Source: Arthrobacter celericrescens
Lineage (GTDB): Bacteria > Actinomycetota > Actinomycetes > Actinomycetales > Micrococcaceae
Direction: 5' to 3'
DNA length: 64,000 nt
Assembly: GCF_003614925.1 (NCBI RefSeq)
Contig: NZ_QYLP01000031.1
Location: 142,278 to 206,277, forward strand
The position numbers were made by a program, and so were the translations under genes. The notes under the pieces are model-generated. The model saw only the letters and a list, made by a program, of their open reading frames with translations. It was not told the origin of the DNA and searched no databases. Below are positions 42,070 to 52,033 of the stretch, piece after piece. The first letter of the stretch is position 1. Each line of letters begins with the position of its first letter.

Positions 42070-44163
42070 TTCGCGATCCAGGCGGGCGGCGCCGTCGATG
42101 ATGAATTCCTTGCGCGGGGCCACGTCCGAGCCCATCAGGAGGTCAAAGACCTGCTCGGCCTGCTCCAGGTGTTCGATTCCCACCTTCCGCAGGGTGCGGT
42201 GCCGCGGGTCCATGGTGGTCTCGGCCAACTGCTGTGCGTCCATTTCGCCGAGGCCCTTGTACCGCTGGATGGGCTCCTTGTAGCGCTTGCCTTCCTTGGC
42301 GAGCTTCGCAAGCAGCGCGTGCAGCTCGGCCTCGGAGTAGGTGTAGATCATCTCATTGGCCTTCTGGCCCGGGTTGATGACCTCCACCCGGTGCAGCGGC
42401 GGCACGGCCGCAAAGACGCGGCCGGCCTCGACCATCGGCCGCATGTACCGGAAGAACAGGGTCAGCAGCAGCGTGCGGATGTGAGCGCCGTCGACGTCGG
42501 CGTCGGTCATCAGGATCACCTTGCCGTACCGGGCGGCGTCGATGTCGAAGCTGCGCCCGGACCCGGCGCCCACCACCTGGATGAGTGCGGCGCATTCGGC
42601 GTTGGAGAGCATGTCGCCCACCGAGGCTTTCTGGACGTTCAGGATCTTGCCGCGGATCGGCAGCAGGGCCTGGAAGTCCGAGGAGCGGGCGAGCTTGGCG
42701 GTACCGAGGGCCGAGTCACCTTCGACGATGAACAGTTCCGAGCGGGCGACGTCGTCCGTGCGGCAGTCTGCCAGCTTGGTGGGCATCGAGGAGGTTTCCA
42801 GGGCATTCTTGCGCCGCTGGGTCTCCTTGTGGACGCGCGCGGAGATGCGCGACTTCATCTCGCTGACGATCTTTTCGAGCAGCAGCGTGGACTGGGCCTT
42901 GTCGTTGCGGTTGCTGGAGTTCAGCCGGCCCGTGATTTCCTGCTCCACCACCCTGGAGACGATGGACCGCACGGCCGAGGTGCCCAGGATCTCCTTGGTC
43001 TGGCCTTCGAACTGCGGCTCCGCCAGGCGCACAGTCAGCACGGCAGTGAGGCCGGCCAGGATGTCGTCCTTTTCGATCTTGTCGTTACCGGCCTTGAGCT
43101 TGCGGGCGTTGGTCTCGACGGCCTTGCGGAACGTCTTCACGAGGGCCTGCTCGAAACCGGCCTGGTGGGTGCCGCCCTTGGGTGTGGAGATGATGTTCAC
43201 GAAGCTGCGCATCGTGGTGTCGTAGCCGATGCCCCAGCGCAGGGCAACGTCCACTTCGCAGTCCCGCTCGACCTCGGCGATGGTGCTGTGGCCGTTTTCG
43301 TCCAGGACCGGAACGGTTTCCTTGAACTTGCCGGCCCCGTGGAGGCGCCAGATGTCGGTGACCGGAGCGTCGGCGGCGAGGAAGTCGACGAACTCCGAGA
43401 TGCCGCCGTCGTGGTGGAAGACCTCCTCGTGCGGACCGGCTTCGCCCGGGGTGCCGGCCAGCCCGCGCTCGTCGCGCACCGTCAGCTTCAGGCCCGGGAT
43501 GAGGAAGGAGGTCTGGCGGGCGCGGGCCGCCAGGTCCTCGTATGAGAACCTGGCGTCGGGGGTGAAGATCTGGCGGTCGGCCCAGTAGCGGATGCGCGTG
43601 CCGGTGACGCCGCGCTTGGCCTTGCCGACGACGTCGAGCACCGAGTCGTCGACGAACGGTTCGAACGCGGCGGTGGGACTGAGCTTGGCGCCGGCGTCCT
43701 TGAAGCGCCCCGGCTCGCCGCGGCGGAAGGACATCTGGTAGGTCTTGCCGCCGCGGTCCACCTGGACGTCGAGGCGGCTGGAGAGGGCGTTGACCACGGA
43801 CGCACCCACGCCATGCAGGCCGCCGGAGGCCGTGTAGGAGCCGCCGCCGAACTTGCCGCCGGCGTGCAGCTTGGTGAAGACGACCTCGACGCCGCTCAGT
43901 CCGGTTTTGGGTTCGACGTCCACCGGGATGCCGCGGCCGTCGTCGTGGATTTCCACCGAGTTGTCCGCGTGCAGGATGACCCTGATGTCGTGGCCGAAGC
44001 CGGCGAGGGCCTCGTCGACGGAGTTGTCGATGATTTCCCAGAGGCAGTGCATGAGGCCGCGCGAGTCCGTGGAACCGATGTACATGCCCGGGCGCTTGCG
44101 GACCGCTTCGAGTCCTTCCAGGACCGAGAGGTGCCGGGCGGTGTATTCAGAACTCGGGGCCAC
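42055..44163 (-). CDS. parE: DNA topoisomerase IV subunit B
   Basis: ParE is the ATPase subunit of topoisomerase IV. The 702-residue protein starts at GTG 44163 (begins APSSEYTARHLSVLEGLEAV), with AAGGAG upstream; the open frame runs further upstream but those codons are atypical. The GHKL ATPase domain has EIIDNSVDEALAG, IHDDGRGIPVD and GGLHGVGASVVNALS. The TOPRIM domain has IVEGDSALGTAK and LMTDADVDGAHIRTLL with the metal-binding acids. The C-terminus has RYKGLGEMDAQQLAETTMDP. Its partner parC is at 28333-30867. Confidence 0.95.
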   Translation of the reverse strand: MAPSSEYTARHLSVLEGLEAVRKRPGMYIGSTDSRGLMHCLWEIIDNSVDEALAGFGHDIRVILHADNSVEIHDDGRGIPVDVEPKTGLSGVEVVFTKLHAGGKFGGGSYTASGGLHGVGASVVNALSSRLDVQVDRGGKTYQMSFRRGEPGRFKDAGAKLSPTAAFEPFVDDSVLDVVGKAKRGVTGTRIRYWADRQIFTPDARFSYEDLAARARQTSFLIPGLKLTVRDERGLAGTPGEAGPHEEVFHHDGGISEFVDFLAADAPVTDIWRLHGAGKFKETVPVLDENGHSTIAEVERDCEVDVALRWGIGYDTTMRSFVNIISTPKGGTHQAGFEQALVKTFRKAVETNARKLKAGNDKIEKDDILAGLTAVLTVRLAEPQFEGQTKEILGTSAVRSIVSRVVEQEITGRLNSSNRNDKAQSTLLLEKIVSEMKSRISARVHKETQRRKNALETSSMPTKLADCRTDDVARSELFIVEGDSALGTAKLARSSDFQALLPIRGKILNVQKASVGDMLSNAECAALIQVVGAGSGRSFDIDAARYGKVILMTDADVDGAHIRTLLLTLFFRYMRPMVEAGRVFAAVPPLHRVEVINPGQKANEMIYTYSEAELHALLAKLAKEGKRYKEPIQRYKGLGEMDAQQLAETTMDPRHRTLRKVGIEHLEQAEQVFDLLMGSDVAPRKEFIIDGAARLDRERIDA

Positions 44164-44370
44164 GGGCGGGGCGCTCCTTCGGTTTGTCTGGGCGGCAAAA
44201 AGGACTTCTACTAGGCTAGCCGCCTCCGCCCGCCAAGGCCGTTTTGCCACACCCGGATGAGCGGCTTCACGGGTGGTGTTACGCACATGTGATACGCGCT
44301 GAGCGAAAGTTGAGCCTTTCTTGCGCTAAATAGGTACTTTCGGCTGCTTATATGGATCTACAGAACTATC

Positions 44371-44378
44371 TAAGGAGG
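44371..44378 (+). promoter_or_regulatory. Strong ribosome binding site of the DUF7455 gene
   Basis: TAAGGAGG lies six bases before the ATG at 44385, an almost perfect match to the 16S anti-Shine-Dalgarno. It fixes the start of this small gene. Confidence 0.75.
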
Positions 44379-44384
44379 CCGACC

Positions 44385-44606
44385 ATGACAACAGCTGTTG
44401 CAGACCGCACGCTTACTGCTGCTGACCGGTGCGATCGTTGCGGAGCCCAGGCGTACGTCCGCGTTGTACTCGAGACCTCCGGTGGCGAGCTGCTCTTCTG
44501 CGGGCACCACGCACGCGCAGTGGAAGCGACTCTCCGTCCCAAGACCTCTGAATGGCACGACGAGACGTCCCGCCTGCACGAGAAGGAACCCGTTCCGGTC
44601 GACTAA
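44385..44606 (+). CDS. DUF7455-type small cysteine-rich protein
   Basis: This is a 73-residue protein. A Cys pair at residues 16 and 19 (DRCDRCGAQAYV) and Cys39-x-His41-His42 (LLFCGHHARA) could form a small zinc site. The family is widespread in actinobacteria, next to the principal sigma factor gene as here. Its function is unknown. The strong ribosome binding site suggests high expression. It runs convergently with sigA and is separated from it by a bidirectional terminator. Confidence 0.85.
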   Translation: MTTAVADRTLTAADRCDRCGAQAYVRVVLETSGGELLFCGHHARAVEATLRPKTSEWHDETSRLHEKEPVPVD

Positions 44607-44660
44607 GGCTGCAGGATCCCGGCCGCCGGAACGCGGCCAACGCGGGACAAGCAAGAACAA

Positions 44661-44704
44661 ACAGGCGTGGCCCCTCCATCCGGAGGGGCCACGCCTGTTT
44701 TGTC
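44661..44704. terminator. Bidirectional terminator between DUF7455 gene and sigA
   Basis: ACAGGCGTGGCCCCTCC and GGAGGGGCCACGCCTGT form a 17-base perfect stem with the loop ATCC, followed on the plus strand by TTTTGT. It serves both convergent genes. Confidence 0.92.
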
Positions 44705-44743
44705 CCTGTTTTGTCGCCCGGGCCTCGCGGCCCGGGCGGGGTC

Positions 44744-46021
44744 CTAGTCCAGGTAGTCGCGCAGGACCTGGGAGCGCGACGGGTGGCGCAGCTTGGACAT
44801 CGTCTTCGATTCGATCTGGCGGATGCGTTCGCGGGTCACACCGTAGACCTTGCCGATTTCGTCTAAAGTCTTCGGCTGGCCGTCGGTCAGGCCGAAGCGC
44901 ATGGCGACAACGCCGGCTTCGCGCTCGGAGAGGGTGTCCAGGACGGAGTGCAGCTGCTCCTGCAGCAGGGTGAAGCTCACCGCGTCCGCCGGGACAACAG
45001 CCTCGGAGTCCTCGATGAGGTCACCGAACTCGGAGTCGCCGTCTTCACCCAGCGGGGTGTGCAGCGAGATCGGTTCGCGGCCGTACTTCTGGACTTCGAC
45101 GACCTTTTCCGGGGTCATGTCCAGTTCCAGCGCGAGCTCTTCGGGCGTGGGTTCGCGGCCGAGGTCCTGGAGCATCTGGCGCTGGACACGGGCCAGCTTA
45201 TTGATGACTTCCACCATGTGCACCGGGATACGGATGGTGCGCGCCTGGTCGGCCATGGCACGGGTGATGGCCTGGCGGATCCACCAGGTAGCGTAGGTGG
45301 AGAACTTGAAGCCCTTGGTGTAGTCGAACTTCTCCACGGCGCGGATCAGGCCCAGGTTGCCTTCCTGGATGAGGTCCAGGAAGAGCATGCCGCGGCCGGT
45401 GTAGCGCTTGGCCAGGGAAACGACGAGGCGCAGGTTGGCTTCGAGCAGGTGGTTCTTGGCGCGCTTGCCGTCGTGGATGATGAATTCGAGCTCGCGCTTG
45501 AGCTTGGGGTCCATCGAGCCGTCGTCGGCGTTGATCTTCTCTTCGGCGAACAGGCCGGCCTCGATGCGGAGCGCGAGGTCCACTTCCTGCTCGGCGTTCA
45601 GCAGCGCGACCTTGCCGATCTGCTTCAGGTAATCCTTGACGGGGTCGGCGGTGGCGCCGGCCGACATGACCTGCTGGACCGGGGCGTCATCGTCGTCGGC
45701 GTCCGAGTAGACAAAGCCGGAGCCGGTGCCTGCGGGCTTCTTCTCGTCTTCTTCCACCTCCTCGCCGAGCTCTGCTTCGTCGGGAGCAGCGGCGTCGAAG
45801 TCCTCCTCGGCCTCTTCTTCGGAATCCTCGGATTCGTCGGAAGACTTGGCGGCTGCCTTGGCTCCGGGCTTCGGCCCGCGCTTCTTGGGGGCCGGCTTCT
45901 CTGCGTCTGAAGCCTTGCCAGCACGTGTTGCCGCGCTCGTGGCAGTTGCGGCCGCCTTCGTTTCTTCGGCGGTCAGTTCAGCCTGGGCGGCGGGTTCCTT
46001 CTCGGCGGGAGACGGGGTCAC
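44744..46021 (-). CDS. sigA: Principal RNA polymerase sigma factor
   Basis: This is the sigma-70 housekeeping factor (RpoD/HrdB/SigA), 425 residues. The first 115 residues are Ala-, Lys- and Glu-rich and disordered. Region 1.2 follows at [21 protein letters not shown]. Region 2 has [30 protein letters not shown] and the -10-recognition segment [19 protein letters not shown]. Region 4.2 has [20 protein letters not shown]. The protein ends [13 protein letters not shown], as expected for this group. Region 3.0 is intact. Confidence 0.96.
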   Translation of the reverse strand: MTPSPAEKEPAAQAELTAEETKAAATATSAATRAGKASDAEKPAPKKRGPKPGAKAAAKSSDESEDSEEEAEEDFDAAAPDEAELGEEVEEDEKKPAGTGSGFVYSDADDDDAPVQQVMSAGATADPVKDYLKQIGKVALLNAEQEVDLALRIEAGLFAEEKINADDGSMDPKLKRELEFIIHDGKRAKNHLLEANLRLVVSLAKRYTGRGMLFLDLIQEGNLGLIRAVEKFDYTKGFKFSTYATWWIRQAITRAMADQARTIRIPVHMVEVINKLARVQRQMLQDLGREPTPEELALELDMTPEKVVEVQKYGREPISLHTPLGEDGDSEFGDLIEDSEAVVPADAVSFTLLQEQLHSVLDTLSEREAGVVAMRFGLTDGQPKTLDEIGKVYGVTRERIRQIESKTMSKLRHPSRSQVLRDYLD

Positions 46022-46274
46022 AGAAAACCTTTCTAGCGGCGGGCTGTGGAATCACCATGAGGGCAACACCACTATGACCCTGTCAAGTCCGCGATCAACA
46101 TCAAGTGCGTCCGGCGGCTGCAGAGTCACTCAGTAAAACTGCCGGCGCCGCCGAAATGTTCCCGGTAAAAAGGGAACGCCTAAAGCACTTGAAACACGGA
46201 CCCAACCGGGTCTCGGCCTACATTGTCTCACGCTTTTCCCCATCGGCGGGCGAATTGCCCGACTGCGGCGGCGT

Positions 46275-47534
46275 TCAGGCCGCTGCCCCGCCAAAGCGGC
46301 GCCACGCGGCACCGCTGTTCCCAGCCCAGCCGCAGAGGGTTCCGCGGTGCACGAGTTCGGCCAGCAGCGCGGCCAGCCGGTAGCCGGGTTCTTCCGCTTC
46401 GGCCTGGCACAGGAGGGCGTCGGCGAAGGTGCCGCTCCCCCGGCACCAGTGGATCCAGCCGCGCAGGGTCAGTGCCGCGGCCCTGGCTTCCCCGCCGCCG
46501 CGCGCGGCAAGGTCCTCGAGCAGCCGGTCCAGGGCGTCGAGGCGCTTCCAGTCGGGAACGGCCGGGTGCAGGCCGAGCAGGACGTCCCCGTAGCGCAGCA
46601 GGGCAGCAGGGTCCTTGGCTGCGCGCTGGTTCACCGGGGAGGATCGTCCGGACGATGACCGGGGTTTACTTCCGGCCGCGGGCGCGGCCAGTTCGGCAGG
46701 CAGTTGAAGCTCAGGCAGGGTTCCGGCACGGAAGAAGCCGAAGGCCTCCGCGCCGGCGCACGCCGTGTCCCGTCCGGCGGCCGAAGCAACCGCGACCGCG
46801 TCGCGCCAGGCCGGGATGCGCAGGCAGGCCCGCAGGAAGGCTGCCGGAACGGTACCCAACGCCGGGGACCCGCAGTCGCCGTCCAGGACGCGGAACCAGG
46901 CGTCGAGCATCGCGCCCAGGGACGCCCGGCCCCTCCACACCTCCCCGATCCGTTCGAGAGCTGCGTCTTCTTCCGCAGCGAGGCCCGGCTCATCCTGCCC
47001 GGCGAACGGTCCGGGCACTTCCTCGGAGCCGGTCGCGGCACCGGCCGGGACGTTGCTTCCGCGGAACACCATCTCGGCGTTGAGCCTGCTGTCGTGGATC
47101 AGTTCAACGGGGTGCCCGGGCCACGGGCAGCATGCGGGGTTTTCGCAGAATGCGCTGCGCCAGTGGCCGGGACCCACCAGCCAGGCGTCGCGCAGGGTGA
47201 GTCCGGCGGCGTCGAGCACTTCACCCACCGCCTGCAGCAGCGGACGGTTCCGCCGTGCGACCGTGCCGTCATCCCAGCCGGAACCCGAATAGACAACCAG
47301 CAGGACGCCGTCGGCGGTCCGGTCCGCGGCGAGGTACTCACCGACCTTGCCGGCAAAGGCGGCGAGGCGGGGCGGACCGGAGTCCGGGGGCAGGTCGACG
47401 CGGAGTGTCGCACCGAGCGTCTTCCCGTGCAAGGTCATGGCCACCAGGCTTTCCTCGGGCCAAAGTCCGAGGGCATGGGGGACGTAGCCGAGGATGTCCT
47501 CGGGGCGGGAGACGGTCATGCGTTCGTTTGCCAT
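46275..47534 (-). CDS. DUF4192 protein
   Basis: This is a 419-residue cytoplasmic protein of the actinobacterial DUF4192 family. It begins near MTVSRPEDILGYVPHALGLWPEESLVAM, the defining N-terminus. The middle includes DGVLLVVYSGSGWDDG and DAAGLTLRDAWLVGPG, and CENPACCPWPGHPVELI holds a Cys cluster. The last third is Ala/Leu-rich helical (LRGWIHWCRGSG). The function is unknown. Two in-frame starts are possible (47534 and 47519), and no strong ribosome binding site decides between them. It is separated from sigA by about 250 bases with no gene. Confidence 0.83.
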   Translation of the reverse strand: MANERMTVSRPEDILGYVPHALGLWPEESLVAMTLHGKTLGATLRVDLPPDSGPPRLAAFAGKVGEYLAADRTADGVLLVVYSGSGWDDGTVARRNRPLLQAVGEVLDAAGLTLRDAWLVGPGHWRSAFCENPACCPWPGHPVELIHDSRLNAEMVFRGSNVPAGAATGSEEVPGPFAGQDEPGLAAEEDAALERIGEVWRGRASLGAMLDAWFRVLDGDCGSPALGTVPAAFLRACLRIPAWRDAVAVASAAGRDTACAGAEAFGFFRAGTLPELQLPAELAAPAAGSKPRSSSGRSSPVNQRAAKDPAALLRYGDVLLGLHPAVPDWKRLDALDRLLEDLAARGGGEARAAALTLRGWIHWCRGSGTFADALLCQAEAEEPGYRLAALLAELVHRGTLCGWAGNSGAAWRRFGGAAA

Positions 47535-47678
47535 GGATCCAGCATCGGCAGCAGCCGCGGCCCGCGGCAGGGACGGATTCACGTATGTGGAAAGGCCGCG
47601 ACATCGGACCCTTGTGGAGGAGCACTGCCGAGGAGCACTGCCACGCCACCTGGGCGCGACCGGCCACCAAAAGCACCG

Positions 47679-49037
47679 TCAGCCGACGGCGCTATCCTGC
47701 TTTCCGTCGAGGTCCCCGCCGCGCCGGCGGCGTTCCCGGTAGCGTTGGGCGATGACCTTCGGCAGCGGTTGGACGTGGACGCCCTGCTCCGCCATCTGGC
47801 GACGGACCTTGCGCCGAACCAGGACGATCAGCACCCCGCCGAGCAGCAGGAACACGAACTGGACGCTCAAGGCGATCCGGAACGGATCCAGGCCATAGAG
47901 TTCCCCGCCGGAGAACCCTGAGGCGTGGAGGAGGTCCAGGACGAGGCCCACAAGGTAGATGGTCAGGAGCGCGGCGACGAAGCCGCCCACGTTCACGATC
48001 CCCGTTGCCGTGCCGATCCGGTGGGACGGGTTGAAGGTGCGGGCGAAGTCGAACCCGATCATCGAGCTCGGACCGCCCACGGCCAGCACCGCGGCGAGCA
48101 GGGCCAGCAGCCACAGCGGAGCCCTGCCGGGCCACACCAGGACCGCCGCCCAGGTCAAGGCCGTGGCGGCGGAAATGAGGAGGACCATTGCCGAACGGCG
48201 CATGGGGTGCTTGGCCACGAAGCCGCCGAAGAACGGCCCCGCGACCATGCCCACCAGCACGTAAAGGCCCATGAGGGAGGAGGCCACCGCGGGGCCGGTT
48301 CCCTGCGCCGAGACCAGGAAGGGATATCCCCAGGACATCGCGAACACCGTGCCGCAGAACTGCACCGTGAAGTGGCTCCACAGGCCGAGCCGGGTGCCCG
48401 GCTGCCGCCAGGCGCGGGCCAGGCTGACGCCGGTGGCCCGCAGTCCCTGGCTGCCGTCGCGCGGCGGGTGGCCGGGCGGGGTGTCCCGCAGCATCGCCAG
48501 CACCAGCACGACGGCGAGCGCCGAGAAGGAGGCCAGCATCAGGTAGGCGGGGGTCCAGCCGGCGGAGTGCAGCACCAGCGCGAACGGCACCACGCTGATC
48601 ACCTGGCCCAGCTGGCCGCTCATCCCCGTCAGCTGGGTGACCAGGGGCGCCCGGCGCGGGGCGAACCAGAGCGGAATCAGCCGGATCACGGAAATGAAGG
48701 TCATCGCATCGCCGGCGCCAACGAGCACCCGGCCGAAGACCCCGGCGCCGATCGAATCGGCGAAGGCAAGTTCCAGCTGCCCCAAGCCCATGAGGACGGC
48801 ACCGCCGGCGATCATCACCCGCGAGCCGAAGCGGTCAACGAGGATGCCCACCGGAATCTGCAGGCCGGCGTACACCAGGAGCTGGAGCACGGTGAAGAAG
48901 GAGACGGCTGCGGCGCCGGCGTGGAAGCGCTCGGTGGCTTCCAGGCCGGAGACGCCGAAGGAGGTGCGCTGCGCCACTGCCACCAGATAGGCGAGCACCC
49001 CGATCGACCAGATAAGCCAGGCGCGGGGTGCATTCAC
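47679..49037 (-). CDS. MFS transporter
   Basis: This is a 452-residue major facilitator with 12 predicted membrane helices. The first cytoplasmic loop has LVDRFGSRVMIAGGAVLMG, the MFS motif A pattern. GSQGLRATGVSLARAWRQPG forms the central loop, and the tail is Arg-rich (RYRERRRRGG). The substrate is not known. The start is GTG 49037, with GATAAT six bases before it and no ribosome binding site, a likely leaderless transcript. Its end lies 145 bases downstream of the divergent promoter region of the DUF4192 gene. Confidence 0.88.
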   Translation of the reverse strand: MNAPRAWLIWSIGVLAYLVAVAQRTSFGVSGLEATERFHAGAAAVSFFTVLQLLVYAGLQIPVGILVDRFGSRVMIAGGAVLMGLGQLELAFADSIGAGVFGRVLVGAGDAMTFISVIRLIPLWFAPRRAPLVTQLTGMSGQLGQVISVVPFALVLHSAGWTPAYLMLASFSALAVVLVLAMLRDTPPGHPPRDGSQGLRATGVSLARAWRQPGTRLGLWSHFTVQFCGTVFAMSWGYPFLVSAQGTGPAVASSLMGLYVLVGMVAGPFFGGFVAKHPMRRSAMVLLISAATALTWAAVLVWPGRAPLWLLALLAAVLAVGGPSSMIGFDFARTFNPSHRIGTATGIVNVGGFVAALLTIYLVGLVLDLLHASGFSGGELYGLDPFRIALSVQFVFLLLGGVLIVLVRRKVRRQMAEQGVHVQPLPKVIAQRYRERRRRGGDLDGKQDSAVG

Positions 49038-49043
49038 CGTTCG

Positions 49044-49049
49044 ATTATC
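49044..49049 (-). promoter_or_regulatory. Putative -10 of the MFS gene (leaderless)
   Basis: GATAAT on the minus strand ends six bases before the GTG start at 49037. Confidence 0.45.
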
Positions 49050-49083
49050 TCCGAAATACGGCAGAAAGCAGATTTAAGAAGTC

Positions 49084-50022
49084 TCAGGGCCGCACATCTT
49101 TGCGGGCAAGGTACGCCTCGACGGCGGCGCCGAGTTCGTCGGCGTCGGGCAGTTCGTCGTTCTCGTCCGCCAGCAGCGAGCGCCGGACCTGCCCTTCGGC
49201 CTTGTCGTCATAGCGGCTCTCGAGGTTCGCCACCACTTGCTTGACTTCCTCGGAGGCCTCGACCTGTTCGGCGATCTGGCGGCCGACCTCGCGCCCGGCT
49301 TCCCGGAGCCGGTCCGTGGGAAGCATGAGGGAGGTGGCTGCGCCGAGGTATTCCAGCCCGGCGACGGCGGCCGGCGGGTATTCGGCGTCGGCCAGGTAGT
49401 GCGGGACGTGGATGACGTACCCCGCAACAGGGTGCCCGGCCTCGCTGAGCCGGTATTCCAGGACATGCCCGACGGCGGCGGGAACGTCGACGGTCGGCTT
49501 CCAGGTGGAGATGCCCTCCACGAGTTCGGGCCGGTTGCCGTGCACGGTGACGCCGAGGGGGCGGGTGTGCGGCACGGGCATCGGAATGGAGTGGATCCAC
49601 GTCACGAGCTTCACCTGCAGGGTTTCCACGATGCCGAGGACGGCGCGGGCGAACCGCTCCCACTGCAGGTCCGGTTCGAATCCGGCGAGCAGGAGGAAGG
49701 GCTGGCCGAGCCCGTCGCGCAGGCGGTACAGGGCCAGGACCGGGGCCTTGTAGTCCTCGAGGTGGTCCTCAACGAACGTGATCTGGGGGCGGCGGCTGCG
49801 GTAGTCGATGAGCTGGTCGGCGTCGAACACGGCCACCGTCTCGGCGTCGAGGGCGTCGAGCAGTTCGGCGTTGACCTGCTGAACCACGTGCCCGGCGTCG
49901 GCGAAACCGGTGAAGCCCACCAGCATGTTCAGGCCTTTGAGCTCCGGGCTGTGGAAGAGCCCGATGTTGCCTGCGTAGAGGGATTCAGGGTCAAGGAATG
50001 AGCCGGAGATACCTTCAAACAC
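49084..50022 (-). CDS. PAC2-family protein
   Basis: This is a 312-residue protein of the PAC2 (proteasome-assembly-chaperone 2) family. The N-terminus LYAGNIGLFHSPELKGLNMLVGFTGFADAG is the family core. FDADQLIDYRSRRPQI and LLAGFEPDLQWERFARAVLG follow, and the C-terminus is acidic and helical. Homologues occur in actinobacteria near sigA. Archaeal and eukaryotic relatives help assemble proteasomes, but the bacterial role is unproven. The start is GTG with AAAGGA upstream. Confidence 0.9.
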   Translation of the reverse strand: MFEGISGSFLDPESLYAGNIGLFHSPELKGLNMLVGFTGFADAGHVVQQVNAELLDALDAETVAVFDADQLIDYRSRRPQITFVEDHLEDYKAPVLALYRLRDGLGQPFLLLAGFEPDLQWERFARAVLGIVETLQVKLVTWIHSIPMPVPHTRPLGVTVHGNRPELVEGISTWKPTVDVPAAVGHVLEYRLSEAGHPVAGYVIHVPHYLADAEYPPAAVAGLEYLGAATSLMLPTDRLREAGREVGRQIAEQVEASEEVKQVVANLESRYDDKAEGQVRRSLLADENDELPDADELGAAVEAYLARKDVRP

Positions 50023-50277
50023 GGCGGGATCCTTTCAATCAATACAACTTCTTCCGGTACAACACCTGCGGCCGGCGGGGCATTCCTGCGGCGCGTGTGC
50101 CGCAGATCTCATCTGATTGCTTTCCGCCGCGCCGGAGCGGCTACGATCAAAACTGCCGCAACGGCGGCTCCAGGCCCTACCGGACCAGTCCACGAGACGG
50201 TCCCGGGGGCGACCGGAACCGGGCGCCTGACATGCTGCCCGGCCAAGCCATGCAAAGAGAGATGAGGAAAAATCCTC
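50023..50277. other. 255-base divergent intergenic region, PAC2 gene/pepA
   Basis: No gene is recognisable. It must hold the promoters of the PAC2 gene (minus strand) and pepA (plus strand). TATTGAT on the minus strand near 50030 is a possible -10 of the PAC2 gene. Confidence 0.5.
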
Positions 50278-51804
50278 GTGGTGAAGACTACAGACATCAC
50301 CCTTGGCATCATCGCCAAGGACCTGAAGAAGTCCCCCAGTGAAGCACTGGTGATCGGTGTTGCACAGGGAGCCGACGGCCCCGTGCTGCTCGACAACCCC
50401 TTGAGCGCCAAGGCCGCCGAAGTCCTTGCCGGCTCCCTTGGAGTGCTCGGTGTCACCGGCGCCGCCGACCAGGTCCACCGCCTGCCCGGCCTTCCCGAAA
50501 CCGGCTCCGCTGTCCTGGTGCTTGCCGGTACCGGCAAGCCTGACGGCAACGGGCGCGCCACGGGCGAGAGCCTGCGCCGCGCCGCCGGATCCGCGGTCCG
50601 CCAGCTAGCCGGCCTCGGCAGCGTGACGCTCGCGTTCCCGACGGCGGATGCCGCCGACGTCGCGGCAGTCGCCGAAGGTGCCGCGCTGGGTTCTTATTCC
50701 TATACGGAGCACCGTTCCAGCCTGGACGGACTGAAGGACCCGGTCGCGAAGGTGCTGATCCACACTTCCATGGACGCCAAGGGGGCCCAGCCGCTGCTGG
50801 ACCGCGCCGCACTGCTCGGCCGCGCCGTCAACGCCACCCGCACCCTGGTGAACCAGCCGCCCAGCCACCTGTACCCGGAATCCTTCGCCGACGCCGCCAA
50901 GGATCTCGCCAAGGGACTGCCGGTCAAGGTGACGGTGTGGGACGAGAAGCGCCTGGAGAAGGAAGGCTTCGGCGGAATCCTCGGCGTCGGCAAGGGCTCG
51001 ACCCGCCAGCCCCGCCTGGTCAAGGTCGAGTACGCCCCCGCCAAGGCCACCCGGAAGCTCGCCCTGGTGGGCAAGGGCATCACCTTCGACACCGGCGGCA
51101 TCTCCATCAAGCCCGCCCTCGGCATGGGCGACATGAAGAGCGACATGGCCGGAGCCGCCGTCGTCCTTAATACTGTCCTTGCGATCGCCGGCCTCGGCCT
51201 GCCCATCAAGGCGACCGCCTGGCTCTGCATCGCGGAGAACATGCCCTCAGGTGCCGCGCAGCGGCCCGCCGACGTCCTGACCGTCTACGGCGGCAAGACC
51301 GTGGAGGTGCTGAATACCGACGCCGAAGGCCGCCTGGTGATGGCGGACGGGCTGGTTGCCGCGAGCCTGGAACAGCCGGATGCGATCATCGACGTCGCCA
51401 CCCTCACGGGCGCCCAGCTGATCGCACTCGGCAACCGCACCGCCGGCGTCATGGGATCCGACGACGTCACCGGCGCGCTCAAGTCCGCCGCCGACCGCGC
51501 CGGCGAACTGGTGTGGCCGATGCCGCTGCCGGAGGAGCTGCGTGCCAGCCTGGATTCCCAGGTGGCGGACATCGCCAACATCGGCGAACGCCACGGCGGC
51601 ATGATGACGGCGGCCGTCTTCCTTAAGGAGTTCGTCGGCAAGGGCGCCCAGGGGGAACAGATCCCGTGGGCCCACATCGACATAGCGGGCCCGTCCTTCA
51701 ACAACGGAAGCCCGTACGGCTACACCCCCAAGCAGGGCACCGGAAGCACCGTCCGCACCCTCGTCGCCTACGCCGAAGACCTGGTCTCCCGGCCCGTGGC
51801 GTAG
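50278..51804 (+). CDS. pepA: Leucyl aminopeptidase (M17 family)
   Basis: PepA is a hexameric two-zinc/manganese aminopeptidase that removes N-terminal leucine and related residues from peptides. The 508-residue protein has the catalytic domain in its second half: LVGKGITFDTGGISIKP (metal-binding Lys and Asp), then VEVLNTDAEGRLVMADGL (the M17 signature with Asp and Glu ligands and catalytic Arg). The N-terminal 180 residues are a separate macro-like domain. Two consecutive GTG codons at 50278 and 50281 are possible starts. A hairpin follows the stop. Confidence 0.95.
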   Translation: MVKTTDITLGIIAKDLKKSPSEALVIGVAQGADGPVLLDNPLSAKAAEVLAGSLGVLGVTGAADQVHRLPGLPETGSAVLVLAGTGKPDGNGRATGESLRRAAGSAVRQLAGLGSVTLAFPTADAADVAAVAEGAALGSYSYTEHRSSLDGLKDPVAKVLIHTSMDAKGAQPLLDRAALLGRAVNATRTLVNQPPSHLYPESFADAAKDLAKGLPVKVTVWDEKRLEKEGFGGILGVGKGSTRQPRLVKVEYAPAKATRKLALVGKGITFDTGGISIKPALGMGDMKSDMAGAAVVLNTVLAIAGLGLPIKATAWLCIAENMPSGAAQRPADVLTVYGGKTVEVLNTDAEGRLVMADGLVAASLEQPDAIIDVATLTGAQLIALGNRTAGVMGSDDVTGALKSAADRAGELVWPMPLPEELRASLDSQVADIANIGERHGGMMTAAVFLKEFVGKGAQGEQIPWAHIDIAGPSFNNGSPYGYTPKQGTGSTVRTLVAYAEDLVSRPVA

Positions 51805-51806
51805 GC

Positions 51807-51837
51807 CCGTGGGGCCGGTCCATGACCGGCCCCACGG
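51807..51837 (+). terminator. Hairpin after pepA
   Basis: CCGTGGGGCCGGTC and GACCGGCCCCACGG pair perfectly over 14 bases around CAT, just after the pepA stop. There is no U-tract, so termination efficiency is uncertain. Confidence 0.65.
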
Positions 51838-51899
51838 CCGAACGTGAGACTGGCCACAAGCACCACCCAAAACGGCTACGGAGGGTGGAGCATGAATAG

Positions 51900-51921
51900 G
51901 TGGTTCGCTAAGGTGAACCAC
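51900..51921. promoter_or_regulatory. Inverted repeat upstream of lpdA
   Basis: GTGGTTC and GAACCAC, seven-base arms separated by eight bases, lie about 115 bases before the lpdA start and 36 bases before a CATAAT hexamer (51957-51962) preceded by TG, a possible extended -10. It may be an operator for lpdA. Confidence 0.4.
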
Positions 51922-52033
51922 GGTAGTCACAAATGCAAGAGAACTTTTCGTGCTGGCATAATCGCGGCAGAACTTGTTCCAAGACCAGATGGCCCGTTAT
52001 CTCGTGCCATCGTTCACGCGAGGGAGCGTCATA